A stretch of 64,000 bases of DNA, taken from the NCBI RefSeq assembly GCF_001550375.1, contig NZ_LRTR01000829.1, forward strand, positions 1 to 64,000, written 5' to 3'. This document shows positions 1-10,650 of this stretch, in pieces. Within the stretch, counting starts at the first letter, position 1. Each line of letters opens with the position of its first letter. The notes under the pieces are model-generated. The model did no database searches, had not been told where the DNA came from, and saw only the letters and a list, made by a program, of their open reading frames with translations. A program made the translations under genes and the position numbers. This DNA comes from Streptomyces europaeiscabiei (GTDB taxonomy: Bacteria; Actinomycetota; Actinomycetes; Streptomycetales; Streptomycetaceae).

Positions 1-736
1 CGTCACCAGGTCACTGCGCATCCTGGAGGCGGTCGCCCAGCACCAGCCGGTCACCGTCGGGGAACTGACGAAGATCTTCGGTCTTCCGAAGTCGACGGTG
101 CAGCGCACACTGGTCACACTGGCCGAGGCCGGCTGGCTGCGGGCCAACCGCAGGGACACCACCCGCTGGGAGATCGGCGCCCGCGTGCTGTCCGTGCGGC
201 CCGCCGCACTTCAGGGCTCCAGCCTGTTCGCCGCCGCCCGCGAGCCGATGGTCCGCCTGCGCGACGCTCTGAACGAGACGGTGCACCTGGCGGTGCCGGA
301 CGCCCTTCAGTGCATGGTCGTGGTGGACCGCGTCGACTGCGATCACCCCGTGCGCACGTTCCACACCATCGGCGACACCTCACCCCTGCACGCCACCGCG
401 GCCGGACGCGCCGTCCTGGCTCATCTGCCGCATTCCGAGATCGACCAGTTCTCAGCGGGCGCGCTGGAGGGGTACGGCAAGGAGACCATCACCGACCCGT
501 CGGAACTGCGTGCGGAACTGCGTCGCGTCAGGCACCGCGGTTACGCCGTCAACCGCAACCAGTACCGACCGGACGTGTGCGCCGTGGCCGCGCCCGTCCT
601 GGACGCCGGCGGCTCACCCCTGGCCGCCGTCGCCGCCTCCATGCCCGACTCCCGCTTCGATCCCGCCGGCACGGCCGAGCTGGGACGTATGGTCGCAGAC
701 ACCGCGTCGGAGATCACCGCCCGCTACCTGGGCTGA
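1..736 (+). CDS. IclR-family regulator, left copy, cut by window edge
   Basis: This is the mirror of the complete gene at 36267-37016, and its start codon would lie 13 bases before the window. What remains covers almost the whole protein: the rest of the N-terminal winged helix-turn-helix and the complete IclR effector-binding domain, ending in a TGA at 734-736. If the palindrome is real, this gene has a third relative nearby in addition to the tandem paralogue at 37370-38119. Confidence 0.9.
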   Translation, partial: VTRSLRILEAVAQHQPVTVGELTKIFGLPKSTVQRTLVTLAEAGWLRANRRDTTRWEIGARVLSVRPAALQGSSLFAAAREPMVRLRDALNETVHLAVPDALQCMVVVDRVDCDHPVRTFHTIGDTSPLHATAAGRAVLAHLPHSEIDQFSAGALEGYGKETITDPSELRAELRRVRHRGYAVNRNQYRPDVCAVAAPVLDAGGSPLAAVAASMPDSRFDPAGTAELGRMVADTASEITARYLG

Positions 737-937
737 CGGCGGTAGGGCCGGACCGGCAGCCCGCAACGCAGCTGCCCGTGCCACCGAGTCGCTGTGAAGA
801 CTCTGGGTGTTGGCGCCGGAGGCGCTTACTGACAGTGGGCCCACAGGCGTGGGGCGTGGCCGTGGTCGGAAGATACGTAACCGATCTACGTAGACTCACG
901 GTTGTCACGCGTGGACGCGGACTGGAGGCTCGTCCTC

Positions 938-1687
938 ATGACTCCAGTCACCCCCGTGTCTCCCGAGGTCGCCGACCTGGCCGCCCGGCATCGGCTAGGG
1001 CCGGTCCAGGGCGTGTTCGCGCCGAAGCGCCTCCGTCGCGCGGTGTTCGCCGCCCATGTCTTCAACTGCCTCATGCTCATGCCGTTCTTCCTGGTCCCCG
1101 GGCTGTTGTACTACTGGTTCTGGATGCGCCGTTTCCCCGACTTCAGCCGGAAGCGGGCCGCCCAGCGGCTGCACCTGTTCGAGGAGGGGCTGGTCGTGCA
1201 CCCGCCGTCCGGCGGCGAGCCGGTCGCCCTGCGTTGGGACTCCCTGCGCCTCCAGCAGGAGATCACCCAGCTGATCGTCTACGGCCGCCCCCACCCGACC
1301 AGATACGTCTACTCGGCAAGCGCCCCCGGCCAGGGGTCGGTGCGGATCACGGAGTTCTATGAGGATCCCGACGCCTGGGGTCCCTGGATGCAGGACGCGG
1401 TGGTCCGCGCGCAGGAAGCGGCCGTGCTGGAGATGCTCCGCGAGGGCGGCACGGTCCGGTTCGGAGCGCTCTCGCTCTCCCGCACGGCCGTGTCAGCCCC
1501 CGGGAAGGGCAGCCTGCCCTGGCCGAAGGTCCGGGAGGTCCAGGCCTCGGGCTTCCTGGTCCGCATCATGACCACCGGCTCCTCGAGCGACCCTGTCCGC
1601 TGGTCCCACCACCCGGCCAAGGACATCACGAACCTGCACTTGTTCCTGGCGGTCGCCCACAACCTGCGCGAGCAGTCCGCCGCCTGA
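938..1687 (+). CDS. Membrane-anchored DUF6585-like protein, left copy
   Basis: Mirror of 35316-36065, 249 codons. The ATG at 938 is preceded by a GGAGG-type site near 924 and is preferred over a TTG at 902 in the same frame. A hydrophobic stretch at about residues 36-62 predicts one or two membrane passes, followed by a soluble C-terminal part. The exact function is unknown. Confidence 0.75.
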   Translation: MTPVTPVSPEVADLAARHRLGPVQGVFAPKRLRRAVFAAHVFNCLMLMPFFLVPGLLYYWFWMRRFPDFSRKRAAQRLHLFEEGLVVHPPSGGEPVALRWDSLRLQQEITQLIVYGRPHPTRYVYSASAPGQGSVRITEFYEDPDAWGPWMQDAVVRAQEAAVLEMLREGGTVRFGALSLSRTAVSAPGKGSLPWPKVREVQASGFLVRIMTTGSSSDPVRWSHHPAKDITNLHLFLAVAHNLREQSAA

Positions 1688-1971
1688 TACTCCAGCCGGA
1701 CTTCTGTTCCTCCTGGTCAAACCGCTTGGTGGAGGGGAGCGTAGCGGGGGTGTGGCATGGGTGGGACGCATCGCCACCGGAGAGAAGGCCGACGGCGCGC
1801 TCCGCGCGAAGGGCCTCTGCCAGACGCAAGCCGAGGCCCGCACCCGGGAAGCCCAGAAGACGCCCCTGACGGACGATCACGTGCTACCGATCTCTACCCT
1901 GCCCAGCACGAGTACCCCAACAAGACGGCACACCAGCCCCGCCGACCAGCAGAAATCAGGCTGGCGGGTCC
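1688..1971. other. Gap beside a gene remnant, left copy
   Basis: No convincing gene was found. An 81-codon plus-strand ORF from 1752 has no recognised domain. Short similar stretches near 1694-1712 and 1942-1965 (a CAGCC..GA.TTCTG pattern) look like insertion-sequence ends, but no matching pair was resolved. Confidence 0.3.
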
Positions 1972-2253
1972 TCACTCTGTCTCGTTTGTCGAAGTAGGAG
2001 CCCGACTGTGTCCCTGCGACATCGCCACGAGTACGCCGTAGTCCTTCCTCGTGGCCTCCCGGTTGGCTTCGAAATACCGCCCTGGGAGTTCCCTGCCATC
2101 TCATGACAGGTACGCATCGCTCTCGGCCCAGATCCGCCAGGTTCGAGCCGGTACATCATTAAGAGACGTAAAGACGCCGGTTCCTCGCGTACTCCTCTCC
2201 GTTCCGCTCGCCGGACCCGCACCATCTGGCAGTGCTGGTACGTCCCGGCTTTG
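1972..2253 (-). pseudogene. Unidentified coding remnant with internal TGA, left copy
   Basis: Mirror of 34750-35031. One frame reads protein-like on both sides of an in-frame TGA and has no clear start codon. See the right copy for residues. Confidence 0.3.
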
Positions 2254-2289
2254 TCAGGGCCGCTCCCGCCCTTCCCGGCACCACCCGAG

Positions 2290-2904
2290 TCAGGCTGCCC
2301 TCAGCTCCACCTCCCCGCTACGACGGGTTGGAGGCGAGGGTCTCTCACCCTCGCCCGAAACACAGCGCCTCACGGCGCAACTCGAAGCAGATATAGCCCC
2401 CACAGGCCGCCCGGGCCCTTTTACCTCCGCCCAGGTCGCCTCCTTCCACACCTTCACCGACTCCTCGTCACGCTCGGCGACCCGCCGTGCGGGGACCTGC
2501 GGGCTGAAGCCGAGCCGGTGCATCAGCCTCGTCGCCCCGGAGACGCTGTAGGAGACGTGGAACTTCCTGCCGATCAGCGTGGCCACCCTCGCCGCGGTCC
2601 ACACCTGGTCCTCCGTCCAGCCGTGCGCGGCCGGCCCCTGCTCGAGATACCTGGCGAGCCTTTCCAGACAGCGTGGCGACAGGCGACACCGGCCCCCGCT
2701 CGGTCCTCGCGAAAGCAGCTCGTCGGCACCGCCTTGCCGCCACAACTGCTGCCACCGGTAAGCCGACTTCAGACTCACACGCAGCTGCCGGGCCACCTCG
2801 GGCGGTTTGACCTGCTGCGCGAACAGCTCCGCCGCTTGTATCCGCACCGCTTCCCGACGCCGCCGTGCTGCAGGCGTCAGCCCGCCCCCATCCGCGTATC
2901 TCAC
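2290..2904 (-). pseudogene. IS630-family transposase remnant, left copy
   Basis: Mirror of 34099-34713. It keeps the N-terminal helix-turn-helix half and a slippery A-run before the expected -1 frameshift, but the catalytic second half is missing. It faces the left window edge. Confidence 0.7.
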
Positions 2905-3696
2905 ACCCCACGGACTACCGACAACACCACACCCGCATCGGCAAGTTCAGCAAACATCACCCTAACGAGCCGAGATCAGTAACAACACCCAGCGAGCCGC
3001 GGGCCGCCCGATCACCTTCTCGGCCCCGTCGGTGCATCGGAGGCCCCCAAGGGCCGAGGATGTACCGACCCGTAGGCGCGGAGAGCGGCAACGCAAGGGC
3101 GAGGTGCTGATCCACCCGCTCCTGGCCAGCTCCACTTCGCTCGCCCACATCGTCAACCACCTCAAGGAACATCGACACGTGCGTTGGCCGCTGAACTTCC
3201 CCACCGGCCACATCCGGCCCCCGCGGGCCCGCGACGCCCGGACAGGCACCGGCTTCGACCGACCCGGACTGCGTCGAGGAAGCCCCGGCCCTCGAGGCCC
3301 AGCCCGTCCTCCGGATAGCCGACTGAACCGCCGCCCCACCCGCACGACCACGGCGCTCTCCAGACCAGGAGTGCGCCGTCGTCGTTCCCGGCCGGGAGGG
3401 GGCAGCGCGCCGGTAGCACCAGCTACACCGGATCATTCTGGAGCAGCAGAACCAGCGTCACCCGTCGCACCTCCTGGGGCCGGCCTCCGACCCGTGCAGC
3501 ACCCTTGTGCTACGCGGGCCCATGCAAATACTGCGCTGCATCCACGACACCACCCTGCCGCCATCCGACGACCACCACCAGGTCCCCGCCGCAGGCCGTC
3601 GCCTCACACCTGACAGCCTCACAGCGCACCCCGTCCACCGGGGAAAACGGGGTGTGTGGCTCACAGCAAAAGTCGGGTCTCAGTGAACGGCGACGG
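2905..3696. other. Gene-free 790-base stretch, left copy
   Basis: Mirror of 33307-34098. Only long GC-driven open frames are present on both strands, with no recognisable domain, start site or codon pattern that favours one of them. It separates the IS630 remnant from the DUF3102-like gene. Confidence 0.4.
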
Positions 3697-4486
3697 TCAC
3701 AGGACGGTGCCGTGCAGCGCGCGGCGGTCCCCGGACATCGCGTAGCGGCGGGCGGCGAGGCCGTGCTCGATGGGCTCGCCGTTCTGCTCGCACAGCAGCG
3801 CCAGAACGCCGGTCGCCGCCTCGGTGTCGGATAGGTAAGCCGGCGCGACTTCGAGCATCAGCTCGCCGATCGCGTGCGCGCTGGTGAAGAGGTCGTCGGT
3901 GAGCTGGCGCCCTGCGGCGACTACGGGATCCGCCGACGGATCGACGGGGGGGCGGAGGCGGGGCGATGCGGACGTCGCCGACGGCCTGGCGGACCACCGC
4001 GCGCACCGTCGGCTCATCGAGGGCCGTCAGGCCCCTGTGGGCGAGCGCGGCGAGGCGCCGGGTGATCAACTCCGCGACGACGTTCGCGCGGCCGGAGACG
4101 GCGATCAGGGCGCGCTGAGACAGGCCGTAGTCGAGCGCGGCCGCAGTGGCCGGGTCGGTGTCTCGCGTGCGAGACGTCTCGGTGCCGGCGGCGACGGCGC
4201 CGTGGATCGCGGACAGGGCGCGGGCGACGTCCAGGAGCCGGTACGCCTGGGCGCGGCTGATGCCGAACTCCGCGTCGCAGTACGCCTCCCAGTTGCCGTG
4301 TCCGAGCGGCACCCAGACGCGGGCGGCGTGCGCGTCGCGGACCCGGGCGGCGAGCACCGCCGCGGAGCGCCGGAGGTCGTCCATCGCCTCGCGCAGCCCG
4401 GCCGTCATCTCCCGGGCCTGCACCGCGCTCAACGGCGGCCGCGCCGGTTCGGCGACGTCGTCCTGGTCCTGGTCGTGCTCGCCCAT
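3697..4486 (-). pseudogene. DUF3102-like protein with homopolymer frameshift, left copy
   Basis: Mirror of 32517-33306. The reading frame breaks in the run of seven G at 3946-3952 (seven C on the coding strand). Both halves read well on their own, so it could be a sequencing indel rather than a dead gene. Confidence 0.6.
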
Positions 4487-4872
4487 GACTCCATCGTCCT
4501 CCGCGGCGGCGGGCCGGACCAGGGCGTGTGAACTGTCCTCTGACACTTGATCTTGGCCGTTTGTCACTCGATCTTGACCATTCCCCGGATCGTGTATGCC
4601 AGTACTTCGGGATCGCCAGGCAGCCACACCATCGCGCCGGTGCGCGACGGCAAGACCGTCACTGGTCCGATCGTGATGTTCTCCGTCGCAAGCCTGGCCA
4701 GCCCCCAGGTTCCTCGCCGACCGAGTAGTCGCACCGATGTCCCCCGGGCTAAACACTTCCTGCAGGGCATTGCATCATTTGTAATGAACTCCGCAGGTCA
4801 AACGGGTGGTGCAGGCATTTCACCCCTCATGATGTGGTCGTTCCCCCACCCCTCCTGCGAGGAGACACGGCC
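4487..4872. other. Intergenic region between divergent genes, left copy
   Basis: Mirror of 32131-32516. It must hold promoters for the DUF3102-like gene and the hydrolase. A direct echo (a TCTTGGCCGTTTGTCACT-like segment at 4551-4570 followed by CGATCTTGACC) resembles IS21-type element ends, but no transposase is attached. Confidence 0.35.
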
Positions 4873-6096
4873 ATGTCCGAGACCACCGAGCCCGAGATCG
4901 GCCCGATCAGGATCGGCGACCCGCTCGACGCACCCACCCATCCGATCGACGTCCCCGATCACGAGGTGTGGGACGACATCGACAAGGGCTTCGCCTGGGT
5001 CTTCCACGCCGGTGACGACCACCGCCTCACCCGGCCGGTGATCATCGCCGACGGCTTCAACCACGGCAAGAGCGAACTCGACAAGCTCTACCAGTTCCTG
5101 GACGGTGAGGACTATCCCTTCCTCACCGAACTCCGTCGAAGCGGCCGGGACGTGATCCTGCTCGGCTTCGACAACCGCACCGCGTCCATCCTGGAGAACT
5201 CGAAGGCGGCCGAGGCCACCATCCGCAAGACCATCCAGCTCCGCGAGGGCTCCGAACGGCTGATCGTCGGCGGCTTCAGCATGGGCGGGCTAATCACCCG
5301 ATACACCCTTGCTCGGATGGAGACCGACTTCACCGAGGACGAGCACCAGACGGGCGTGTACTTCTCGTTCGACACCCCGCACCGCGGCGCCACCATCCCC
5401 ATCGGCGTCCAGGCGTTCGCGTACCTGCTCCCGCCAGTGAACTTCAGGCCCCACCCCTTCAGGCAGCAGATGAACAGCGCAGCGGCCCGTCAGATGCTGT
5501 GGCAGCACTACGACGAGGCGACCAAGAAGACCGGGGTGGCCCCCGAGCGCACGGCGCTGCTGAACGAGCTGGCGCGGGTCGGCCAGTGGCCGCAGATTCC
5601 GCGCAAGCTGGCCGTCGCCAACGGCCGCGGCGACGCCATCGGGCTGCCCGACGTAGGGCCCGGCGAGGTCGCCCTGCGGGTCGACGTCCGCTACCCCGGC
5701 ACCACCTTCTACGCCCAGGCACAGGGCGACGACGTGACGGTCGCCTACCTGTACCGGAAGTTCCCGGAGACCGAGCAGACCATCACGACCAGCGGCTTCC
5801 CGGACCTGGACGGCGCACCCGGCGGGACGCTTGCGACGTACGAGATCCTCGCCAACTCCATGATCGAAGCAGGCGGCGAGGCGGACCTGCGGCACCCGAA
5901 GGTGTGCTTCGTCCCCTCGGTCAGCGCGGTCGACATCCTGGACTTCGAGCGCCAGGAAGACCTGTACACCAGGGTCGACAGCCTGGACCCCTCCCAGAGC
6001 AGCGTGGACGCGTTCCACTGCTCGTCCACGACGACCCCGCACACCCTCCCGACCGAGGAGCTGTGCACCTGGCTGATCGGGGAGTTCGACCGCTGA
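4873..6096 (+). CDS. Alpha/beta-hydrolase, lipase-like, left copy
   Basis: Mirror of 30907-32130, 407 codons. The ATG at 4873 follows a GAGGAGA site at 4859-4865. It carries the GFSMGG nucleophile elbow with Ser136. It is the left-arm duplicate of an otherwise intact gene. Confidence 0.85.
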   Translation: MSETTEPEIGPIRIGDPLDAPTHPIDVPDHEVWDDIDKGFAWVFHAGDDHRLTRPVIIADGFNHGKSELDKLYQFLDGEDYPFLTELRRSGRDVILLGFDNRTASILENSKAAEATIRKTIQLREGSERLIVGGFSMGGLITRYTLARMETDFTEDEHQTGVYFSFDTPHRGATIPIGVQAFAYLLPPVNFRPHPFRQQMNSAAARQMLWQHYDEATKKTGVAPERTALLNELARVGQWPQIPRKLAVANGRGDAIGLPDVGPGEVALRVDVRYPGTTFYAQAQGDDVTVAYLYRKFPETEQTITTSGFPDLDGAPGGTLATYEILANSMIEAGGEADLRHPKVCFVPSVSAVDILDFERQEDLYTRVDSLDPSQSSVDAFHCSSTTTPHTLPTEELCTWLIGEFDR

Positions 6097-6192
6097 CCCC
6101 TGGCCCGCCCCGGAACAATGGACGCCGCCCTTCGCCACATCGACGGGATGAGGCGGCGTCCGCAACACCTACGGCCAGGTCAGCAGATCACA

Positions 6193-6345
6193 GGGGTGCT
6201 CTCACCCTTCCTGGCCGAGGGGCTGCGGGAGTCGACCGAGTCGTGGGCCGACCTGCTGCGCGATTGCCGCAGGGGCGGCACGTGTGATCCGGAGCCGGTC
6301 GTTGGTGACGGAGCGATGGGCTTCTGGAAGGCGCTCGCCAAATGA
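6193..6345 (+). pseudogene. IS256-family transposase scrap, left copy
   Basis: Mirror of 30658-30810. About 50 codons match the central part of IS256 (Mutator) transposases, including the VGDGAMGFWKAL segment, then stop at a TGA. Both ends of the transposase gene are absent. Confidence 0.65.
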
Positions 6346-6451
6346 TCGCTCGCAGGTCAACCTGTGCTCACCCTGCGGGATTTGAGGAGTCCACTCCGAT
6401 GCTGTGGCACGGCTGGACGGGGGTTTCGGGCCGGCCCGCCACCCTGGACGT

Positions 6452-6493
6452 GATGCTGTCCCGCTCGCCTGTGAAGGCGGGCGGGACAGCATC
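6452..6493. terminator. Strong stem-loop, left copy
   Basis: Mirror of 30510-30551. A 13-bp perfect stem (GATGCTGTCCCGC and its complement) encloses 16 bases. There is no T-run. It lies directly downstream of the small minus-strand gene ending at 6492. Confidence 0.55.
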
Positions 6494-6734
6494 ATGGTTG
6501 CGTCGTCACTTCAGTGCGCTCGCACTGAGGCTCCGTAACTGTCGGTCTGGCGGAGTACCGCCACATCCTGGGCCGGTGCCGGCCAGGCCTGGATGAGGTA
6601 CTGCCGGGACCGGTGCACGACAAGTCACTGATGTCGAACTGGTGGTACTGGACGGGGACGTTTCCCTTGCCCCGTTCCATCTCGTCACTCATCTCGCAGT
6701 CCTCTGCCAGGCACTGGATGCCTACTTGATCCAC
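6492..6734 (-). CDS. Small unknown protein, 80 aa, left copy
   Basis: Mirror of 30269-30511. The GTG start overlaps the end of the upstream small gene by 13 bases, and the end abuts the stem-loop. No domain is recognised. Confidence 0.4.
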   Translation of the reverse strand: MDQVGIQCLAEDCEMSDEMERGKGNVPVQYHQFDISDLSCTGPGSTSSRPGRHRPRMWRYSARPTVTEPQCERTEVTTQP

Positions 6735-7079
6735 ATCAGGAACTTGTCCTTCTCAATGATGCGGATATGCAGGTAGAACCGGCCCACGGCCTTGCCGCCT
6801 TCCTCATTCTGTTCGCCGTCGATCACGTGTCGGCTGAATTTGCCGCCGCCGGTCTTGGCGCCCTGCCATGTCGACGCGAAGAGGCACTCGTCGCACTGCT
6901 TGCCCTTCGGCTGTTCCAGGCTCGACGGACACGCCGTTCTCCAGTTGGTCTTGATCTTGGCCTTGTGGCTTCGTTCACTTTCAGCAGCAGCGTTTGTCCA
7001 GCAGTTTGGAGGCGATGGATGTTCTCAGCGCCCTCAGATGCTCACGCGAAATGACAGCGCTTCCGCTGAGTCGGTTCAT
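6722..7079 (-). pseudogene. Small cysteine-pair protein with frameshift, left copy
   Basis: Mirror of 29924-30281. It starts at an ATG and changes frame after about 30 codons. The second part contains a CDEC pair and ends at a TAG. Transcribed divergently from the GNAT gene. Confidence 0.5.
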
Positions 7080-7197
7080 CCGGAAGGGCCGCCGCCCGGC
7101 CGGAGGCCCTTGCGGACCAGTGCCATCAACTTCCGGTCAACGACGGCGGGATGAAGCTGTATCGCGAGTGCCGAGAACCTGTGTGCTATGAACAGGC

Positions 7198-7935
7198 ATG
7201 GCATTGAAGATCGAGCGAACTGACACGCGTACGTGGCCGGATGAGCAGCTGAAGGAGCTTTTCAGTGAGGGCTTTCCGGAGTTCATCAGCGCTGACCGCC
7301 TAGTGAAGGAGTACATAGGCAGGGTCGGTGCGTGGTTCGCCGGTCTGGACCTCACGCTGGTGGATGAGCACGAGGCGCCGGTCGCATCGGGCTGGGGTGT
7401 ACCAATCCACTGGGACGGCCTGACCGAGACGCTCCCCACCGGGTATACCCAGGCCCTTGTCCGTGCGGTCGAAGGGCGTGAGCAGGGGACCGAAGCCAAC
7501 ACCCTGGTTATCTGCGGAGCTGTCGTCACCCCGTCGCTCAAGGGGCGCGGACTTGCGGGAGAGACCCTCAAAGCTTTGCGTCAGACCGCCGAAAAAGCTG
7601 GCTTCGTCCAGGTCATCGCGCCGGTCCGCCCGACGATGAAGGCGCAGTATCCGTTGACACCCATCGAAACCTTCATGAGGTGGAGCCGTGAGGACGGGAT
7701 GGCCCTTGACCCGTGGATTCGGACCCATCAGCGCCTCGGTGCCGAGATCCTTTCGGCGGCTCCCGCTTCGCAGACGATGACCGGCTCGGTTGCTGAGTGG
7801 GAACAGTGGACGGGAATGGCCTTCCCCGAGTCAGGTGACTACGTGATTCCAGGAGGATTGAGCCTGCTTCGGGTCGACCGGTCCTCCGATCATGGCGTGT
7901 ATCGCGAGCCCAATATCTGGATGCGGCACAGCTGA
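7198..7935 (+). CDS. GNAT-family N-acetyltransferase, left copy
   Basis: Mirror of 29068-29805, 245 codons starting at ATG 7198. The acetyl-CoA-binding segment TPSLKGRGLAGETL lies at about residues 111-124. It is intact, unlike most of its neighbours. The acceptor is unknown. Confidence 0.8.
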   Translation: MALKIERTDTRTWPDEQLKELFSEGFPEFISADRLVKEYIGRVGAWFAGLDLTLVDEHEAPVASGWGVPIHWDGLTETLPTGYTQALVRAVEGREQGTEANTLVICGAVVTPSLKGRGLAGETLKALRQTAEKAGFVQVIAPVRPTMKAQYPLTPIETFMRWSREDGMALDPWIRTHQRLGAEILSAAPASQTMTGSVAEWEQWTGMAFPESGDYVIPGGLSLLRVDRSSDHGVYREPNIWMRHS

Positions 7936-8026
7936 ACAAGGCAGCACGCGTGCCGACGCAAAGCATTTGGTTGGTGGCCCGGCGCCGCCGGTGAGGCGTC
8001 GGGCCATCGGCACGGGACGTCAGGTA

Positions 8027-8100
8027 TCAGCCTGTCTTGGCGGGTTCCTCAGCTCGTGCTCGGGTGCTGGCGAGGCGGTAGGAGTCAGTGCCGGTCACGT
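8027..8100 (-). pseudogene. IstB-like ATPase tail scrap, left copy
   Basis: Mirror of 28903-28976. The minus strand ends with NVTGTDSYRLASTRARAE and a TGA. A closely similar tail (IIETGTDSYRLAHVKAQQ) lies at 61599-61675. I read both as C-terminal tails of the same transposition-helper family; the family name is tentative. Confidence 0.35.
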
Positions 8101-8276
8101 TCTTGACCTGCCGGGCCCCGCGCGGACCGATCCGCGCGGACCTGGTGGGCGATGTCGTCGAGCGGGCCTGCCTGCGAGCGGGGCTGCCCCGCGTGGGTCC
8201 GCACCGGCTTCGGCATGCCCTGGCCGGCGAGATGCTGCGGCAGGGTACCGGACTGACCGCGATCGGCCAGGTGAAC
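8088..8276 (+). pseudogene. Tyrosine-recombinase fragment, left copy
   Basis: Mirror of 28727-28915. It holds the GPHRLRHALAGEML segment typical of the catalytic RHxLRH box of integrases, then breaks exactly at the edge of the IS4 element. The rest of the catalytic domain, with the tyrosine, is not found on the far side. Confidence 0.65.
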
Positions 8277-9978
8277 TTTCCCCAAGGCCGGGTAGTTAGC
8301 GTTTCTGCAGGTCACGCAAGTCAGTTGAAGGTGTGCCCGACGTAGAGCAACGGAGCTCGTTGGTACAGGCAGTCGACCAAGACAGCTTGTATCCGAGGAG
8401 CTCCGTTGCCGTCTCATCATGTCCCGCCAACTCCTGTGATGGCCATCACCCGTACGGTCACTGTGGCCGCCGGGAGGTTCGCTGCCGGACAGCTCGGTGG
8501 CCTGACTCCTTTCCTACCCTTCGAGTTGGTGGATGCCGTCCTGGAGGAGACCCGCGCGGTCCAGTAGCGTCTTCGGGACTTGCCCTCACGGGTCGGGTGT
8601 ACTTCGTGGTGGCGATGTGCCTGTTCCCTGAGGTTGGCTACCGGCTGGTGTGGGACAAGCTGACCTGCGGAATCGGGCGTGTCCGGCCGGCCCCCAGCGC
8701 GAAGGGTCTGCGTGATCTGCGCCGCCGGGTGGGCTGCGCCCCGATGAAGGCCCTGTTCGAGGTGGTGGCCGGAGCGCTGTCTGAGCCACGGACGCCCGGC
8801 GTGCGCTTCGGCCCGTACCGCACGGTCTCCTTCGACGGCTGCAGCTCGATCAAGACCCCGGACAGTGAGCGCAACCGGGGCTGGCTGGGGCGGTGCCCGC
8901 ACGGCGGCTATCCGCAGGTCGAGCTCATGACGCTGGCTGGGTCCCGAGATGCTGGTGCTGTGGGACCGGGGCTTCGACAGCAACGACTTCCTCGCCGCCG
9001 TGCACGCCACCGGCGCCCACGTGGTGGGCCGCATCCGACAGCGCCGCCGCCCGCCGGTCCTCACAGCCCTCCCGGACTCCTCGTACCTCTCGGTCATCGG
9101 CACTGTCGCCGTGCGCATCATCGAGGCTCAGGTAAGCGTGACGTGCGCCGACGGCAGTACCTTCGACGGCTCCTACCGGCTGGTGACCACCCTGCTGGAC
9201 GCCCGGCGCTACCCCGCCGACCGTCTCGTGCGCCTCTATCACGAGCGTTGGGAGCACGAGAGCGCCTACTACGCCCTGCGCCACACCATTCTGCGCGGGC
9301 GCGTCCTGCGCTCATGCGACCCAGGCGGCGTCAAGCAGGAGATGTGGTCCCTGCTGATCTGCTACCAGCTCCTGCGTCGGGCCATCGCCGAGACGGCTCA
9401 GTCGCGGCCGGGCACCGACCTCGACCGATGCGGATTCACGATCGCTCTCCACACCGCCCGCGACCTGCTGGTACGCGCGGAAGAAGTCTTCGAGCAGGGC
9501 ATCGGGGCCATCGGACGGCGGATCCTGACGGAGCTGGCCCCGCCGAGTCGGCCCCGCGTCAGTACCCGCAAGGTGAAATCGCCGACCTCGCGCTACGCGG
9601 AAAGGAAGATGGACGGCCGCCCCGACCAGAGCCGGACCGTGACCTCCGTGACGATCGCGCTCCTGCCACCCCCGTCCCCTCGCCCCGCGCTGCCGGACAC
9701 CACGGTCCCCGACTACGTCGGCCCCGGCCAGATCAGCAACCGCACGACCCGCGTCCTCGCGGTCCTGCAGGCAGAGCCCGAGCGGCAGTGGCGGGCCAGA
9801 GAGATCGCCGAACTCCTCGGCGACGTCACCATGGTCGCCACCTATCAACAACTCGCCCGCTGGACCGAAAGAGGGCTGATCAAGAGGGTTCGTACCGGCC
9901 GCTACGCGGCAGCCGCACCAACGAGGACCGCCACCTTGCGTGACCTGCAGAAACGCTAACTACCCGGCCTTGGGGAAA
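8277..9978 (+). mobile_element. IS4-family insertion sequence, left copy
   Basis: Mirror of 27025-28726. It is bounded by perfect 44-base terminal inverted repeats at 8277-8320 and 9935-9978, which begin TTTCCCCAAGGCCGGG. The total length is 1702 bases. No convincing target-site duplication was seen in the flanks. Confidence 0.85.
8439..9959 (+). pseudogene. IS4 transposase, inactivated, left copy
   Basis: Mirror of 27044-28564. Three lesions break it: an in-frame TAG near 8565 with a frame change after it, and a deletion with frame change near 8938 that removes about 35 codons just before LVLWDRGFDSNDF. The C-terminal 300 codons are open. Confidence 0.8.
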
Positions 9979-10034
9979 CTTCAAGGGTTTCAGTAGCGCA
10001 AGATCCGGACACTGCGGCACGTGAAATACGCAGG

Positions 10035-10331
10035 CTAGAGGTCGAGGACGGCGCGCAGCGCCTGGTCGACACGTGCCATCGCCTCGGGGGCGACCTCGCC
10101 GAGAAGCTTGGCGCCGTCGAATCGGGTGGCCCGCAGCTGCTGCATGTTGACCGCGACGGCGGTGCACGGGACCGGGTCGCCGATCACGACGGACATAGCC
10201 GTGTCGGGGAATCTCCCGGAGGGGTGCAGCACGATCACGACCACCGCGCCGTAAGCCTCTTCCAGGCCGGTCAGGGAAACGATCAGAACGTTGCGCTCGT
10301 CGGGGAGGACCCAGACCTCGCCACGCTTCAC
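10035..10331 (-). CDS. MazF/PemK-like toxin, left copy
   Basis: Mirror of 26672-26968, 98 codons. The GTG start overlaps the antitoxin stop (GTGA). It begins with the KRGEVWVL segment characteristic of MazF-fold endoribonucleases. Confidence 0.8.
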   Translation of the reverse strand: MKRGEVWVLPDERNVLIVSLTGLEEAYGAVVVIVLHPSGRFPDTAMSVVIGDPVPCTAVAVNMQQLRATRFDGAKLLGEVAPEAMARVDQALRAVLDL

Positions 10332-10525
10332 AGAGTGTCTCCCTCGCCCGCGAGATCGTCTCCGAGGCCGAGGCCGGCGAGCTGGTGCGCGGCATCGAGG
10401 GTCGCGGCGCGGCGGGCGGCGCGGACTATCCACGCGTTCACGCTCATGTTGGCGCCCGAAGCCGCCGCCTTGATCGAGGGGGCCAGTTCATCAGGGATGC
10501 GCAGCGTCATTGTGGTGACAGACAT
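10328..10525 (-). CDS. Ribbon-helix-helix antitoxin, left copy
   Basis: Mirror of 26478-26675, 65 codons. The MTLRIPDEL strand followed by two helices is the MetJ/Arc-type DNA-binding fold of MazE-like antitoxins. Confidence 0.75.
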   Translation of the reverse strand: MSVTTMTLRIPDELAPSIKAAASGANMSVNAWIVRAARRAATLDAAHQLAGLGLGDDLAGEGDTL

Positions 10526-10537
10526 GAATGCAGAATA

Positions 10538-10556
10538 GCCACCGTTTCACGGTGGC
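10538..10556. promoter_or_regulatory. Operator-like inverted repeat of the toxin-antitoxin pair, left copy
   Basis: Perfect 8-bp arms, GCCACCGT and ACGGTGGC, around three bases, 12 bases upstream of the antitoxin ATG. Mirror of 26447-26465. Confidence 0.55.
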
Positions 10557-10650
10557 GTCATCCGGTGGCACGAGGTGAGCCCGCGCGGCGGCCCTACGGC
10601 GGGCAGACCGCTTCTCGCCGGGCGTGATGACCGCCGGTGCGCTTCGGTGT

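Noticed and set aside
2290-2982. Long plus-strand frame opposite the IS630 remnant
   Set aside because: It is a shadow of the transposase frame; motifs are on the minus strand only.
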